Part shown: piece after piece, positions 7,959-17,103 of the stretch
Numbering within the stretch: the first letter of the stretch is position 1
Layout of the letters: each line of letters starts with the position of its first letter
Assembly: GCA_013334755.1 (NCBI GenBank)
Contig: JAAXWX010000006.1
Location: 1-64,000, forward strand
Source: Chlorobiaceae bacterium
GTDB taxonomy: Bacteria; Bacteroidota; Chlorobiia; Chlorobiales; Chlorobiaceae
Length of the DNA stretch: 64,000 nucleotides
Direction of reading: 5' to 3'
Made by a program: the position numbers and the translations under genes
The notes under the pieces: generated by a model
The model's input: the letters and a program-made list of their open reading frames with translations, nothing else
What the model was told of the DNA's origin: nothing
Database searches by the model: none

Positions 7959-8486
7959 TTAATTCTTGTACAATTCTTTCACCTGGAACAAAATGTACCA
8001 GCCAATAATCGTTCCGATGATTCCACCGATAAGACCATTGAAAGAAAGAATAGTGCCAATCAAACTGACTATGCTTGCATAAAAAAGTAATGTCCAGGCA
8101 CTTTTGGAACGTTTGAATAATCCCGGAACAGCAACAATTTCCATGACAAACGTAATCACCGAAAAGACGAGCCCGACAGTTGCAGCAAAGCCCCATCCAA
8201 ATCCGTACGGGTAACCACCCATCATAGCAAATGGAGAAAGAATGGCTGTAAGACCCAAAGCAGCAAAAATAATGGGCAACACCATAACCGCAAAAATAAT
8301 AACCAGATAAGGTGAAACTTTAACAATAAACTCCTTGACTTCTATCGGCAGGGTAAATGGTGCTTTATTCACCATGTATTCATCAAGTATTGCCTCAAGC
8401 TGAGACAATATTCCCTTGACATCTGACTTTACCTGAGCCTTTTGCTCAGAGCCTTTGTTTTCCTCCGGGGGGGTATTTTCTGACAT
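7959..8486 (-). CDS. Hypothetical integral membrane protein, four predicted segments
   Basis: A 175-residue protein with a charged, Glu/Lys-rich N-terminus (MSENTPPEENKGSEQK, about 50 residues, with ILSQLEAILDEYM likely helical), then four hydrophobic segments rich in Gly, Ile and Phe, including PYLVIIFAVMVLPIIFAALGLTA and a terminal GLIGGIIGTIIGWYILFQVKELY. I do not recognise the family; the last segment resembles small chromate- or DUF4870-like membrane proteins only loosely. It has the same orientation as the next membrane gene upstream with about 120 bases between them. Confidence 0.6.
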   Translation of the reverse strand: MSENTPPEENKGSEQKAQVKSDVKGILSQLEAILDEYMVNKAPFTLPIEVKEFIVKVSPYLVIIFAVMVLPIIFAALGLTAILSPFAMMGGYPYGFGWGFAATVGLVFSVITFVMEIVAVPGLFKRSKSAWTLLFYASIVSLIGTILSFNGLIGGIIGTIIGWYILFQVKELYKN

Positions 8487-8608
8487 AAGCTTTTGCTTTT
8501 AAAATTAAATGATGCCACCCTGCAGCAGGTAGCGGGGTATTTTTTTCATGTTAGCAAAATTTCGCTGCAAGCAGCGAAGAATTAAACCTTTAGAAAAACA
8601 AACAGGCC

Positions 8609-9265
8609 CTACCACTCGGTCGAGTACAGACCAATAATATCCTTATAGGCAACTGCCGCAGCACAGGCGGTAACGGGAATGCTGACCAGCAGGCCCACGC
8701 CAAGGGCAAGTCCACCAAGAAGGTTGAGAACAAAAAGGACAAAGGCAAAACCAAAAAATGCAAACCAGTTTTTGGTAATAATCATGCGGCTTGTCTCCAT
8801 AGCCTGCCAGAACTCCATACGGTAATCAATAATAAAATAGGTAGTAAACATGTATGCTACTGCAAGGTAGATACCAGGAATGATCAGCAGCACAAAACCG
8901 ATGCCGACTAAAAAACCGCCTGCCAGAGCTGCAAGAAAAAGGGGAAGAAAATAGTTAAAACCCTTGAAAAAATCAGCAAACTGTAACTGCTGCCCGTTCA
9001 ACAATCTGAAAGCGGCAATACCATATCCGGCGTAGAATGAAGCGGCAACCGCAGAGAAAATAAATGAGCCTGAAACAGCCAGTTTCGAGCTTACGGCAGA
9101 GGCTACGAAAATAATAAGGGTAAAACCAACAAACTCACCTATATGCTCCTTGAACATCTCCCATCCCTGCTGTATATAGTTCTTCACATTGAGCGTGCAT
9201 GGAGCATTGAGATGCCTGTCGAACAACTGAGGATCAACTTTGACCCCGAAATCAAAAGCAGCCAT
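8609..9265 (-). CDS. Polytopic membrane protein, DUF975/YciC-like
   Basis: The chosen start (ATG at 9265, GGAG 8 bases before it) gives 218 residues; the 31 extra residues of the ORF track start look non-coding. A short N-terminal soluble part (FDFGVKVDPQLFDRHLNAP, then VKNYIQQGWEMFKEHIGEFVGFTL) leads into about six membrane segments, ending with GVGLLVSIPVTACAAAVAYKDIIGL. The N-terminal helix followed by paired segments and the closing Pro-containing helix are typical of DUF975/YciC-like membrane proteins of unknown function. No enzyme motif is visible. Confidence 0.65.
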   Translation of the reverse strand: MAAFDFGVKVDPQLFDRHLNAPCTLNVKNYIQQGWEMFKEHIGEFVGFTLIIFVASAVSSKLAVSGSFIFSAVAASFYAGYGIAAFRLLNGQQLQFADFFKGFNYFLPLFLAALAGGFLVGIGFVLLIIPGIYLAVAYMFTTYFIIDYRMEFWQAMETSRMIITKNWFAFFGFAFVLFVLNLLGGLALGVGLLVSIPVTACAAAVAYKDIIGLYSTEW

Positions 9266-9568
9266 GATATCATCTCCACGTTTATAATTTATCCCTAAGC
9301 AATAATCGTCAACTGGAATAAATGGAACGATTCCATAAGCCAGGACGAGTTGATGCACAGAAGCCTGTATAACTTGCTTTGCTGAATAATTGTATTGTTA
9401 AGTTACAAAAGAGATGTACAGGCGCCAACCGAAATCAGTAGTTTCACTGAATTATGGACTGCATCAAGTGCTGAGGAGGAGGTATTGGAGCCGAGCACAC
9501 GCAAAGAGCAAATAACAATTGCTTAACCGGAAACAGTGTTCACTTTTCCGGGTGCGGGAGAACAGAAA
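9266..9568. other. Intergenic region with a mini-ORF and a hairpin
   Basis: About 300 bases lie between two minus-strand genes. On the plus strand a strong purine run (GAGGAGGAGG, 9474-9483) stands just before a TTG that opens 13 codons and stops at a TAA. A 7-codon ATG ORF (atggactgcatcaagtgctga) ends immediately before the same purine run. A perfect 7-base inverted repeat, CCGGAAA (9527-9533) with TTTCCGG (9545-9551), lies further on. No T-run follows, so it is not a clear terminator. None of this is proven to be functional. Confidence 0.35.
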
Positions 9569-10216
9569 TCATGAAGGGTTGTCAATATCGGCTTTTTCGG
9601 AAGAGAACTGATCTGTAAACGGGAGTTTATTTACAGACAAATCAAGGAGACGAACGGCTCCGGCAAATTTTTTCTCAAAATAGTTCTGTTTGAGCTGTTC
9701 TTCAACGACACCTCTGGAGGTTGACGAATGAACAAAGGTATCGTTTCCGATAAAGATCCCGACATGGTTGATTCGTTGTCCTTTTGACTGGAAAAAAACC
9801 AGATCTCCTGGCTGAAGCTGATCTCTTTCAACTTTTGTACCTATGGCAGACATCTCCCGTGACGTACGGGGAAGACGCATATTGAATACCTTGTTATACA
9901 TGAAGCCCACAAAACCTGAACAGTCAAAACCTGCCGGAGTCTGACCGCCCCACCGATATTTTGTACCAAAATACTGGGTGACTTCATTAAAAAACGTCCT
10001 CATATGCCCGAAAGACTGATGCGGTTGGGAGGATGTCTGTAACAGCTGGACTTTTAAAGCTGGTTCTGAAGCAGGATCACAAAAAGCAGCTTTTGGCTGC
10101 AAACACTGAGAAACTATCAAGACAAAGAAGAAGGCAAGAAGACGATATGTGCGGGCAATATTTTTCAACGGCAAACTCACGCTAAAAGACGATACATGAC
10201 TTGGGTTCAAACGCAT
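9569..10216 (-). CDS. NlpC/P60 family cell-wall endopeptidase
   Basis: A 215-residue exported protein: an N-terminal basic region and hydrophobic core (LLAFFFVLIVSQCLQ, residues 27-40), with a Cys in the core that could be a lipobox but lacks the usual small residues. Then the NlpC/P60 domain begins (YFGTKYRWGGQTPAGFDCSGF). The nucleophile is Cys99 in FDCSGF, the base His151 in NHVGIFIG, and His163 in FVHSS fits the third position. PGDLVFF is also a family signature. These enzymes cut D-Glu-diaminopimelate or similar bonds in peptidoglycan stem peptides. The gene stands alone between two gaps of 200-300 bases. Confidence 0.88.
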   Translation of the reverse strand: MRLNPSHVSSFSVSLPLKNIARTYRLLAFFFVLIVSQCLQPKAAFCDPASEPALKVQLLQTSSQPHQSFGHMRTFFNEVTQYFGTKYRWGGQTPAGFDCSGFVGFMYNKVFNMRLPRTSREMSAIGTKVERDQLQPGDLVFFQSKGQRINHVGIFIGNDTFVHSSTSRGVVEEQLKQNYFEKKFAGAVRLLDLSVNKLPFTDQFSSEKADIDNPS

Positions 10217-10427
10217 AAGCCCGGTTTCTTTGGTTTTTAACGAAGATTTTATTGATCACAAAAACAGAAGACTTTATTTTATTTAAAATTATGACGACCT
10301 CCAAATAAGTTACGCTATGAATTCGTCAGAATATCCGCTTCTGCAACAAAAAAAACGGAAGTTCTGCAACTTATGACAGATCCAATGTTCTGCCTTTGTT
10401 CTTGAGATGTATTGAAGACGTTAACGC

Positions 10428-10715
10428 TTACAACAGTTCCTTTTTTGGATGTTTCAGCGCATCAAAGAGATGGGTGAACAGACTGGTGATAAAATGGACT
10501 GCGTTGTTGACCCATAAGCCGATATGCTGAAAGGCCTCATGCGTTGAGCCGCCGGTGAACTGAAGATATGCTGCATATATCACGAGGAGTGCTGCTGCAA
10601 CAAGTAACAAGCGCATGACACTTCTGAAAAAAGGAAGCAGAATCATGATTGAAATGATGACGGCAAGAACAAAAAGTACCGGATGACCAACAAGATAATC
10701 AATTGCTTTTTCCAT
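10428..10715 (-). CDS. Small membrane protein downstream of lpxB
   Basis: From the ATG at 10715 this encodes 95 residues with two hydrophobic segments (LFVLAVIISIMILLPFF and LLLVAAALLVIYAAYLQF) and an amphipathic C-terminus with repeated Phe/His (AVHFITSLFTHLFDALKHP). No family is recognised. The ORF track start is a TTG at 10727 that would overlap the lpxB stop by 4 bases and give MISI in front of the same protein; neither start has a clear ribosome-binding site, so translational coupling to lpxB is plausible. A membrane role in lipid A export or synthesis is possible from context only. Confidence 0.6.
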   Translation of the reverse strand: MEKAIDYLVGHPVLFVLAVIISIMILLPFFRSVMRLLLVAAALLVIYAAYLQFTGGSTHEAFQHIGLWVNNAVHFITSLFTHLFDALKHPKKELL

Positions 10716-10723
10716 GATAGATA

Positions 10724-11878
10724 TCAATCATTGATAAGGTATTGCTGTAAAATACCAGCGATTTTGTGTGAAGGAGAGCTGCCTGCCAGCCTGTTTCGTG
10801 CTGCAATCAGTTCCCTGCGCATGGAATCGGCCAGAGCAGGGTCATCAAGAATCATCATCACCTGCCGGAAAATCTCCGGTCCGTTCACATCATGCTGAAT
10901 AAGCTCAGGCACTGCCTTTTCGTGGCTCCCGAGCCCTTTGGCTACAATATTGGCCAGTGATATGCTCTTCAGCTTTACCAACCGGCGGCCAATCATATAA
11001 TTAAGCATCCCTGTCCTGTAAACAACAATCATCGGAAGACCAAAGCAAAGTGATTCAAGCGTTGCTGTACCTGAGGTCACAATAGCCAGTTCACTGAATT
11101 GCATGACTTCATAAGCAGAACAATTAATTACGGTAATATCAGGAAATTCCTTCAAAACATGGTATGACTCTTCATCAAGATGCGGTGCACGCCCCAGGAG
11201 AAAAGTCGCATGGCATTCCCTGTTCAGTAACCGGGCCGCTTTCAGCATTTCCGGCAGAATGTGAGCGATCTCCTGCTTGCGGCTTCCGGGAAGAAGGCCG
11301 ATAAGCCGGGTTTCAGGCTTAAGCGTATGTGTTTTTAAAAACAGCTCCCTGGAAGAGAGTGAAACTTCTGCGAGCTGCTCAATAACGGGATGCCCGACAA
11401 ATTCCGCGTTTATGCCATGGCGCCGGAAAAATTCAACCTCAAAATCGAAAATAACAAGCAGCCTGTCGACATCACGACGAATCGCCTTTACCCTCCCCTC
11501 TTTCCATGCCCAGACCTGGGGAGAAATATAATAGATTACCGGAATTCCGAGTTCATGAAAAAAACGGGCCATGACAAGATTCATGCCCGGATAATCAACC
11601 AGAAAAGCTGCCTGGGGTTGTTCACGGCGTACCGAATCCTTGAGATCACGAAAAACACGTCGAAGAAAACCAGCATGCTTCAACACATCGACAAAGCCCA
11701 TGATGCTCATTTGTGCCGTATCATAGAGCAACTCTGCTCCAAGTGCCCGAAGTTTTTGACCACCAATACCGAAAACCTTGACATCAGGCATTGCCTTCAG
11801 AAGTTCGGCGATGACTCCGGCTGCATGCATATCTCCGGATACTTCACCGGCTAAAACAAAAAGCTTTTTGGACATCAA
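10724..11878 (-). CDS. lpxB: Lipid-A-disaccharide synthase
   Basis: A 384-residue protein of normal LpxB length. The start, KLFVLAGEVSGDMHAAGVI, carries the GE-SGD motif of the family; GLLPGSRKQEI in the middle and the C-terminal VTSGTATLESLCFGLPMIVVYRT region, which holds the UDP-sugar binding loop, also match. LpxB condenses UDP-2,3-diacylglucosamine with 2,3-diacylglucosamine-1-phosphate at the inner membrane to form the lipid A disaccharide, so this organism makes lipid A. The start codon is followed by MM-SKKLF; either Met is possible. It is divergent from the phosphohexomutase gene, with an AT-rich 110-base promoter region between. Confidence 0.95.
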   Translation of the reverse strand: MMSKKLFVLAGEVSGDMHAAGVIAELLKAMPDVKVFGIGGQKLRALGAELLYDTAQMSIMGFVDVLKHAGFLRRVFRDLKDSVRREQPQAAFLVDYPGMNLVMARFFHELGIPVIYYISPQVWAWKEGRVKAIRRDVDRLLVIFDFEVEFFRRHGINAEFVGHPVIEQLAEVSLSSRELFLKTHTLKPETRLIGLLPGSRKQEIAHILPEMLKAARLLNRECHATFLLGRAPHLDEESYHVLKEFPDITVINCSAYEVMQFSELAIVTSGTATLESLCFGLPMIVVYRTGMLNYMIGRRLVKLKSISLANIVAKGLGSHEKAVPELIQHDVNGPEIFRQVMMILDDPALADSMRRELIAARNRLAGSSPSHKIAGILQQYLIND

Positions 11879-11991
11879 AAGTGAGATAATTGGATGAACG
11901 ACGGGGAATCTGTATCTTGCAGATTATTTATTTATTATTCATCATTATGTATATAGAAATACAGTTTTAATTATATCAAATTCAATAAAGA

Positions 11992-13374
11992 ATGCAAGTT
12001 AAATTCGGTACTGACGGATGGCGCGCGATTATAGCAAAGGATTATACGTTTGATAACCTGAAACTTGCAGCACTGGCCTCTGCCCGCTACTTTCTAAGTC
12101 ATCCAAACAGGGCAAAAGGTGTATGCGTCGGCTACGATACCCGCTTCATGTCCAGAGAGTTTGCTGAGTATACCGCAGAAGTCTTTTCATCTCAGGGACT
12201 TAAAGTTTTTTTGTCGGATAGCTTTGCCTCAACCCCGGCCGTCTCGCTTTATACAAAGGCAAAACAGCTTGCCGGTGGTATTGTGATCACCGCATCCCAC
12301 AATCCAGCCATCTATAACGGCTTCAAGGTCAAGGCCTCCTATGGAGGACCAGCACACCCGGAAGTAATTGCTGAAATCGAGGCAAATCTTGATCTGATTG
12401 ATCCTCAAACCGAGATCGCAGCCGATAAAAAGCTGATTGAGATTGTCGATATGAAGGGCTTTTATCTTTCCTATCTGAAAAGCAGCATTAATCTCCCTCT
12501 GATCCGCGAGTCAAGAATAAAAATAGCGCATAATGCGATGTTTGGAGCCGGTCAGGATCTTATCACCAACCTGTTTGATGAATCGATGCTCAGTTGTTAT
12601 CACTGCAGCATAAACCCGGGTTTCGGAGGAATCAATCCTGAACCGATGCCTCAATATATCGGTGAGTTTATTGATTTCTTCAATGAGGTTGAACCGGATG
12701 TCGCCATTATCAATGACGGTGATGCCGACAGGATAGGCATGCTCGACGAACATGGAGCCTTTGTGGACTCCCATAAACTCTTCGCTATTATTCTCAAGGA
12801 TCTGGTAGAAGAGAAGCACCAGACTGGCGAAGTTGCAAAAACATTTGCCCTGACCGATTTAATCGATAAAATTTGTGAAAAGCATCATCTCATCATGCAT
12901 GAACTCCCGGTCGGATTCAAGCATGTCAGCAAGCTGATGACCACCAATGATATCCTTATGGGCGGTGAAGAATCGGGCGGAATAGGGATAACGGCATTTC
13001 TTCCGGAAAGGGACGGTGTCTATACCGGTCTTCTGATTCTGGAGATGATGACACGCCGGGAGAAAACTCTTTCGGAACTTGTTCAGGAACTCTATGATGA
13101 ATATGGCTTTTTCTGTTACAACCGTCACGACCTGCATGTCACCGATGCAAAAAAACAGGCGATTATCGAACGTGCAGCAACAGGAGATCTTGAAACCATC
13201 GCAGGTTACAAGGTACTGAAATTCAGCAATCTCGACGGCTACAAGTATCACTTTGAAGGTGGATGGATGCTTATCCGGCCATCCGGTACAGAACCTGTTC
13301 TACGCCTCTATTGTGAAGCAGACTCACAGGAAAAAGTTGACAAGGTTCTTGCCTTTGCTGCAAAACTGGCCTGA
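11992..13374 (+). CDS. Phosphoglucomutase/phosphomannomutase family protein
   Basis: A 460-residue alpha-D-phosphohexomutase. The four-domain family signatures are present: N-terminal FGTDGWRAII, the phosphoserine loop ITASHNPAIYNGFK (about residue 101), the metal-binding loop NDGDADRIG (about 241-249), the sugar-binding GGEESGG (about 324) and the C-terminal phosphate-binding RPSGTEPVLR. The enzyme interconverts hexose-1- and hexose-6-phosphates, here most likely glucose or mannose; the substrate is not certain. The FGTDGWRA start is typical of the clade annotated as phosphoglucomutase. A second member of the superfamily (glmM-like) lies at 31.9 kb. Confidence 0.88.
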   Translation: MQVKFGTDGWRAIIAKDYTFDNLKLAALASARYFLSHPNRAKGVCVGYDTRFMSREFAEYTAEVFSSQGLKVFLSDSFASTPAVSLYTKAKQLAGGIVITASHNPAIYNGFKVKASYGGPAHPEVIAEIEANLDLIDPQTEIAADKKLIEIVDMKGFYLSYLKSSINLPLIRESRIKIAHNAMFGAGQDLITNLFDESMLSCYHCSINPGFGGINPEPMPQYIGEFIDFFNEVEPDVAIINDGDADRIGMLDEHGAFVDSHKLFAIILKDLVEEKHQTGEVAKTFALTDLIDKICEKHHLIMHELPVGFKHVSKLMTTNDILMGGEESGGIGITAFLPERDGVYTGLLILEMMTRREKTLSELVQELYDEYGFFCYNRHDLHVTDAKKQAIIERAATGDLETIAGYKVLKFSNLDGYKYHFEGGWMLIRPSGTEPVLRLYCEADSQEKVDKVLAFAAKLA

Positions 13375-13439
13375 GAGACTGGCTGATTTGCTGATTCGGA
13401 ATCTTTTATGCTGGACAATTGTGAAAGAAAAGAGGTGTA

Positions 13440-13997
13440 TTGCAAAAATCAGGAATGACATCCAAAGAAGAGCTGTTCAGGAGCCTTGTTGCCGAACACC
13501 AGGAGATGGTGATCAATACCTGCTACCGTTTTGTCTTTAACCATGAAGATGCGGAGGATCTTGCACAGGATGTATTTGTTGAAGTCTTCCGTTCACTTGA
13601 ACAGTTCCGTGAAGAGGCAAAACTCTCAACATGGATATACAGGATCGCCGTAACGAAATCACTCGACCATTTGCGGCGTTTGAAGAGGAAGAAACGTTTC
13701 AGCTCATTGAAAAGGATTATCGGCGTGGCTGATCCTGTAGAGGATATTGCTGCGCCTTTCACTGATAATCCTGCCGAAGCGCTTGCCGGAAGCGAACGGG
13801 CAAGAATATTATATGATGCTCTGAATTCACTACCTGACAGCCAGAAAACCGCTTTTCTTCTCAGCAAACAGGAGGGATACAGTAATCAGGAAATCGCGGA
13901 TATCCTTAAAACATCAGTATCAGCAGTTGAATCTCTGGTGCACCGGGCAAAAAAAAGCCTTCACGACAAGCTCTATGCATTCTATAGTGAGCATTGA
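13440..13997 (+). CDS. ECF-type RNA polymerase sigma factor
   Basis: A 185-residue ECF sigma factor with only regions 2 and 4. Region 2 reads [21 protein letters not shown] and [22 protein letters not shown] (about 36-78); region 4 has [45 protein letters not shown] accept the TTG start at 13440 because GAGG lies 5 bases upstream; the ATG at 13455 lacks such a site. The next genes encode a one-pass membrane protein and a periplasmic CpxP-like protein, which suggests an envelope-stress regulator with its anti-sigma factor. It starts 65 bases after the phosphohexomutase stop. Confidence 0.9.
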   Translation: MQKSGMTSKEELFRSLVAEHQEMVINTCYRFVFNHEDAEDLAQDVFVEVFRSLEQFREEAKLSTWIYRIAVTKSLDHLRRLKRKKRFSSLKRIIGVADPVEDIAAPFTDNPAEALAGSERARILYDALNSLPDSQKTAFLLSKQEGYSNQEIADILKTSVSAVESLVHRAKKSLHDKLYAFYSEH

Positions 13998-14063
13998 TTA
14001 TTTTTTACAAACCACAAGTTTTTGACACACCTGTCGTCTTATATATTGAAACAGGAGCCTATG

Positions 14064-14447
14064 ATGACAAAGCGTAACGAAAACATAGAAAAAAAGGTCA
14101 GCGAAACCATGAAGCTGCTTGATGAGATGGGCCGCGTTGAGGTAAACCATCTTTTCAGGGTACGGCTGATGCAGAGGGTAGAGCGGGAGTTCGGGGAAGG
14201 AGCAGGGCGAGCCCATAGCCGCTTTGGCAACAGGGTTGATGTCCGGCTGGCATTCATGACGCTGCTTCTTATCATCAACCTCGGTTCAGCATTGCTCTCC
14301 GTATTCGACAGTAATCGACAAACGACAACGACTCTCAGTGAACTGCTTGACAACCAGAGTGATGACTACAGCAGTCAGGAATTTGCTTACTATGACCAGA
14401 CTGTAACCGAACCAGCGGTTGGCACAGAGCGGAACCTGGCCCCTTGA
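14064..14447 (+). CDS. Putative one-pass membrane anti-sigma factor
   Basis: From the ATG at 14064 (AGGAG 6 bases upstream) this encodes 127 residues; the track ORF start at 14022 lies before that site. A charged cytoplasmic N-terminus of about 60 residues (KRNENIEKKVSETMKLLDEMGRVEVN, helical) is followed by one membrane segment, LAFMTLLLIINLGSALLSVF, and a short, Gln/Thr-rich outer tail. The topology and position right after an ECF sigma gene are those expected of a small anti-sigma factor. There is no recognisable zinc-binding HxxxCxxC motif, so assignment rests on context. Confidence 0.6.
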   Translation: MTKRNENIEKKVSETMKLLDEMGRVEVNHLFRVRLMQRVEREFGEGAGRAHSRFGNRVDVRLAFMTLLLIINLGSALLSVFDSNRQTTTTLSELLDNQSDDYSSQEFAYYDQTVTEPAVGTERNLAP

Positions 14448-14472
14448 AATGATACCATGCAATAAAGAAACA

Positions 14473-14538
14473 ATGAAAAAGATGAAAAAAGATTCCAGCC
14501 TCATGCTGGGACAACCTGAGCTGATGATACTACCATGA
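14473..14538 (+). CDS. 21-residue mini-ORF overlapping the CpxP-like gene
   Basis: ATG at 14473 opens 21 codons (MKKMKKDSSLMLGQPELMILP) and stops at a TGA that overlaps the next ATG as ATGA (14535-14538). This is the classical arrangement for termination-reinitiation coupling. There is no good ribosome-binding site for the downstream gene itself, which makes coupling more likely. The peptide is too short to assign. It could equally be the remnant of a lost N-terminus or a chance ORF. Confidence 0.4.
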   Translation: MKKMKKDSSLMLGQPELMILP

Positions 14539-15017
14539 ACTTTCTCACTTCAAAACGGCTTGTTACAACAGCATTGGTGCTTCTCGCCCTTCTCAATATA
14601 ACGCTGCTCGGCTTTATTTGGTGGCAGAACACAGACAGGATGGTAGCCGGACCCGGAGCCAGAAACCATCAACACCGACAATTCTTTTTTACCAGGCAGC
14701 TTGCCCTCAACAGATCACAAACAGTCAGTTTTGACAGACTGCGCCAGGAATATTTTCTTAAAATCAGACCTGATATGCAGGCAATTTCGATGCTGAAAAG
14801 AGAACTGATTGAAGAGTCGCTTCAAGAAAAAGCTGATACAGGCAAAATTACAGTAATCGCTGAAAATATCGGCACCCGTCAGGCGATAATAGAGAGAGAG
14901 CTTGCGCTTCATTTTCATGAACTGGCTAAAGTGTGCACGCCTGAACAGCGAGATTCACTAAAAGCCGTACTTGAACGTTTCACCTCACGCAAACGCTTTA
15001 ACAGCAGTAGACAATAA
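14535..15017 (+). CDS. CpxP/Spy-like periplasmic stress-sensor protein
   Basis: A 160-residue protein with an uncleaved-looking N-terminal hydrophobic segment (LVTTALVLLALLNITLLGFIWW, residues 9-30). The rest is helical: FFFTRQLALNRSQTVSFDRLRQEYF, then MLKRELIEESLQEKADTGKI, then HFHELAKVCTPEQRDSLKAVLERF. This is the pattern of the LTxxQ/heavy-metal-sensor family (CpxP, Spy, ZraP): a first helix pair, then a closing helix with CTPEQRD in place of LTPEQR. These proteins bind misfolded proteins or metals at the inner membrane. It ends the sigma-factor cassette. Confidence 0.7.
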   Translation: MNFLTSKRLVTTALVLLALLNITLLGFIWWQNTDRMVAGPGARNHQHRQFFFTRQLALNRSQTVSFDRLRQEYFLKIRPDMQAISMLKRELIEESLQEKADTGKITVIAENIGTRQAIIERELALHFHELAKVCTPEQRDSLKAVLERFTSRKRFNSSRQ

Positions 15018-15108
15018 CTGCCGCATCCCTCCCGGCAGAGTCAGTTCCCCCAGGAACTATTCAGGGGAGGGGTTCGGAAACTTATAGCTGCGATCATTCT
15101 TCTCTCAA

Positions 15109-16623
15109 TCACTTCCTACTGAATTTATTACTCACTCTGGCAGCAACAAGCAGAGCTTCATGGCGGAAGAGTACCACAGCAACAGCAAGATAAAGTGCCA
15201 GCAGCCCTGACTTTAAAGCAATAACAGCAGCAGCCAGCGGCAACCCCGGCCCGATAAACGACTGAAGCAACGCCATCACAATACCCGTCACAAGCAGCAG
15301 AAAAAGTTTGAGCCAGTCATGGCTGATCGGAAAAAATTTCAGAGAATACCACGCCATAACAAGGCACATAACCATAGTACCGCCAACGATGGCATAAGCA
15401 GCGCCATCCATACCCTGTTCCGGAACAAGCCACCAGCAGAACAATGCTGTCACTGCGGCACCGGCAAAGGTGACGACAGGCAGATAACGGGTATTGCCGG
15501 TAATAAGAAGTCCTGCAGAAAGGTTGGTGGAGATCATGTCGAAAACATAACTCAAAAAAATCCACGGGAGAATTGAAAGCCCTATCCAGTAACGGGGAGG
15601 AAGAAGATAAAAGCTTCCGGCATAATGATAGCGGACAAGATCGGGAACAAAAAAGGTGGCTGCAAGTGCCAGGAACATGGTAAAAAGCGTTGAAATGCTC
15701 AGCACATGCTGAAATAATCTTTTCGCATCGGGCTCTTTGGCATGTTGAAGAAAAAAGGGCTGCCATGCGAAACGGAATACCTGGATAAAAAGCTGTAAGA
15801 CAACCCCGAATGCAGCAATCCTTCCATAAATACCAACGATGTCAGAAGCCTGGAAACCTTTTCCATAAATCCTTTCAATTGAGGATGGAGATATGCGAAT
15901 TAAAATGTTCCGATCAATTAAATGAATAAGAAGTCCGGCAATCCCTGTCGGCACATAAGGTAGCCCTATGCGAAGCATTTCACGCAACTGCCCTGACGAA
16001 AAAAAGATCCTGAACTGACGAAAAACAGGAATGACCAGCAGAAGACTGACCAGAGAACCAATTGCCTCGGCAATAAAAACTCCAGGCAAACCTGTATTGA
16101 GTGGAACGATAAGAATAATCGCACTCACAACTACAGCTATCACCCCGGCCACCCTGGCTATAGCAAACTGTACCGCTTTTCTCTTAAGGCGAAGTTCTGC
16201 AAATGGAATAACCAGCAGGGTATCAATCCATAAAATGAGCGCAGCATATCTGACAAAAAGAAAGTCTCCTGGAGAAAGCCCGATGAGTTGGGCAATAAGT
16301 GGTGCAAAGAAGAAGATGAGCAGAGCAAACAGCGTTGAAGTGACGAGCAGAGTGAGAAAAGCTGTTGAAAAAAGCTGCGTCTCATCCCTCTCCCGATCGG
16401 CTGAATCTGACACTACCTTGAGATAGGAGGTCTCCAAGCCATAGGAGAAAAGAACATTCGCCAGAGCAATATTGGCATAAATTATGGTCTGTATACCGTT
16501 ATCAAACGTTGAGAGTTTATTGGCATAGAGGGGTACCAGCAGATAATTGAGACTACGGGCCAGAATAGTGCTCGAACCGTAGATTACGGTGTCTTTGAAG
16601 AGAAGCTTTAATTTTGAAAACAT
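15109..16623 (-). CDS. Polysaccharide flippase (MOP/Wzx-like)
   Basis: A 504-residue integral membrane protein with about 14 hydrophobic segments and the N-terminal pattern [29 protein letters not shown] of the polysaccharide-biosynthesis branch of the MOP superfamily. Such proteins move lipid-linked oligosaccharides across the inner membrane, for O-antigen or other surface glycans. MATE- and MurJ-type relatives share the fold, but the length and N-terminus favour the oligosaccharide group. The neighbouring 16634 gene ends 10 bases before this start, so they are probably cotranscribed. The substrate is unknown. Confidence 0.85.
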   Translation of the reverse strand: MFSKLKLLFKDTVIYGSSTILARSLNYLLVPLYANKLSTFDNGIQTIIYANIALANVLFSYGLETSYLKVVSDSADRERDETQLFSTAFLTLLVTSTLFALLIFFFAPLIAQLIGLSPGDFLFVRYAALILWIDTLLVIPFAELRLKRKAVQFAIARVAGVIAVVVSAIILIVPLNTGLPGVFIAEAIGSLVSLLLVIPVFRQFRIFFSSGQLREMLRIGLPYVPTGIAGLLIHLIDRNILIRISPSSIERIYGKGFQASDIVGIYGRIAAFGVVLQLFIQVFRFAWQPFFLQHAKEPDAKRLFQHVLSISTLFTMFLALAATFFVPDLVRYHYAGSFYLLPPRYWIGLSILPWIFLSYVFDMISTNLSAGLLITGNTRYLPVVTFAGAAVTALFCWWLVPEQGMDGAAYAIVGGTMVMCLVMAWYSLKFFPISHDWLKLFLLLVTGIVMALLQSFIGPGLPLAAAVIALKSGLLALYLAVAVVLFRHEALLVAARVSNKFSRK

Positions 16624-16633
16624 GCAGAAAAAC

Positions 16634-16981
16634 TTAAACAGTATCCTCTTTTACCGCTCCGTTCGTTCCATTATCATAAGAAGCTGCACGTCGCTGCTTT
16701 ATCGCCTCCGTATCAATCTGAAACCTTCCATCCTTTTGAATAACAGGGATTTTTGATATCACCTCACTGAGATGTCGCTGTGCCTCCTGCTGCTGTTGCT
16801 TGAGCTTTTCAAGCTCGTCACCATAGAGCCCGACAGGATTATCTTTATCGATAAGCGTATCTTTAAATGACTCTATCTGGAGGTTCTGCTCTTTTTTCAT
16901 ATATCCCACAAATTTCCTGAATAAAAAAACCAGGAAAAAAAACAGTAGCAGGGATGGACCCAAAATAACGAGCCAGCTCAT
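16634..16981 (-). CDS. Hypothetical one-pass membrane protein upstream of the flippase
   Basis: The ATG at 16981 gives 115 residues: one hydrophobic segment ([25 protein letters not shown]) and a charged cytoplasmic part with a short coiled-coil ([23 protein letters not shown]). The track ORF starts 8 codons earlier at 17005. No family is recognised and no ribosome-binding site is clear for either start. It lies 10 bases before the flippase gene and has the same orientation, which suggests a small accessory protein to it. Confidence 0.6.
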   Translation of the reverse strand: MSWLVILGPSLLLFFFLVFLFRKFVGYMKKEQNLQIESFKDTLIDKDNPVGLYGDELEKLKQQQQEAQRHLSEVISKIPVIQKDGRFQIDTEAIKQRRAASYDNGTNGAVKEDTV

Positions 16982-17103
16982 GAGAAAAAGTTTATGTATT
17001 AGCAAAGAAAACGATATTTCTTCAATTTAGCCGATATTACAGTTTATAAAAATAGTAACCAATCATCTTTTCTTCATTGAAGCATCTATTCTGCAAGAAG
17101 ACT

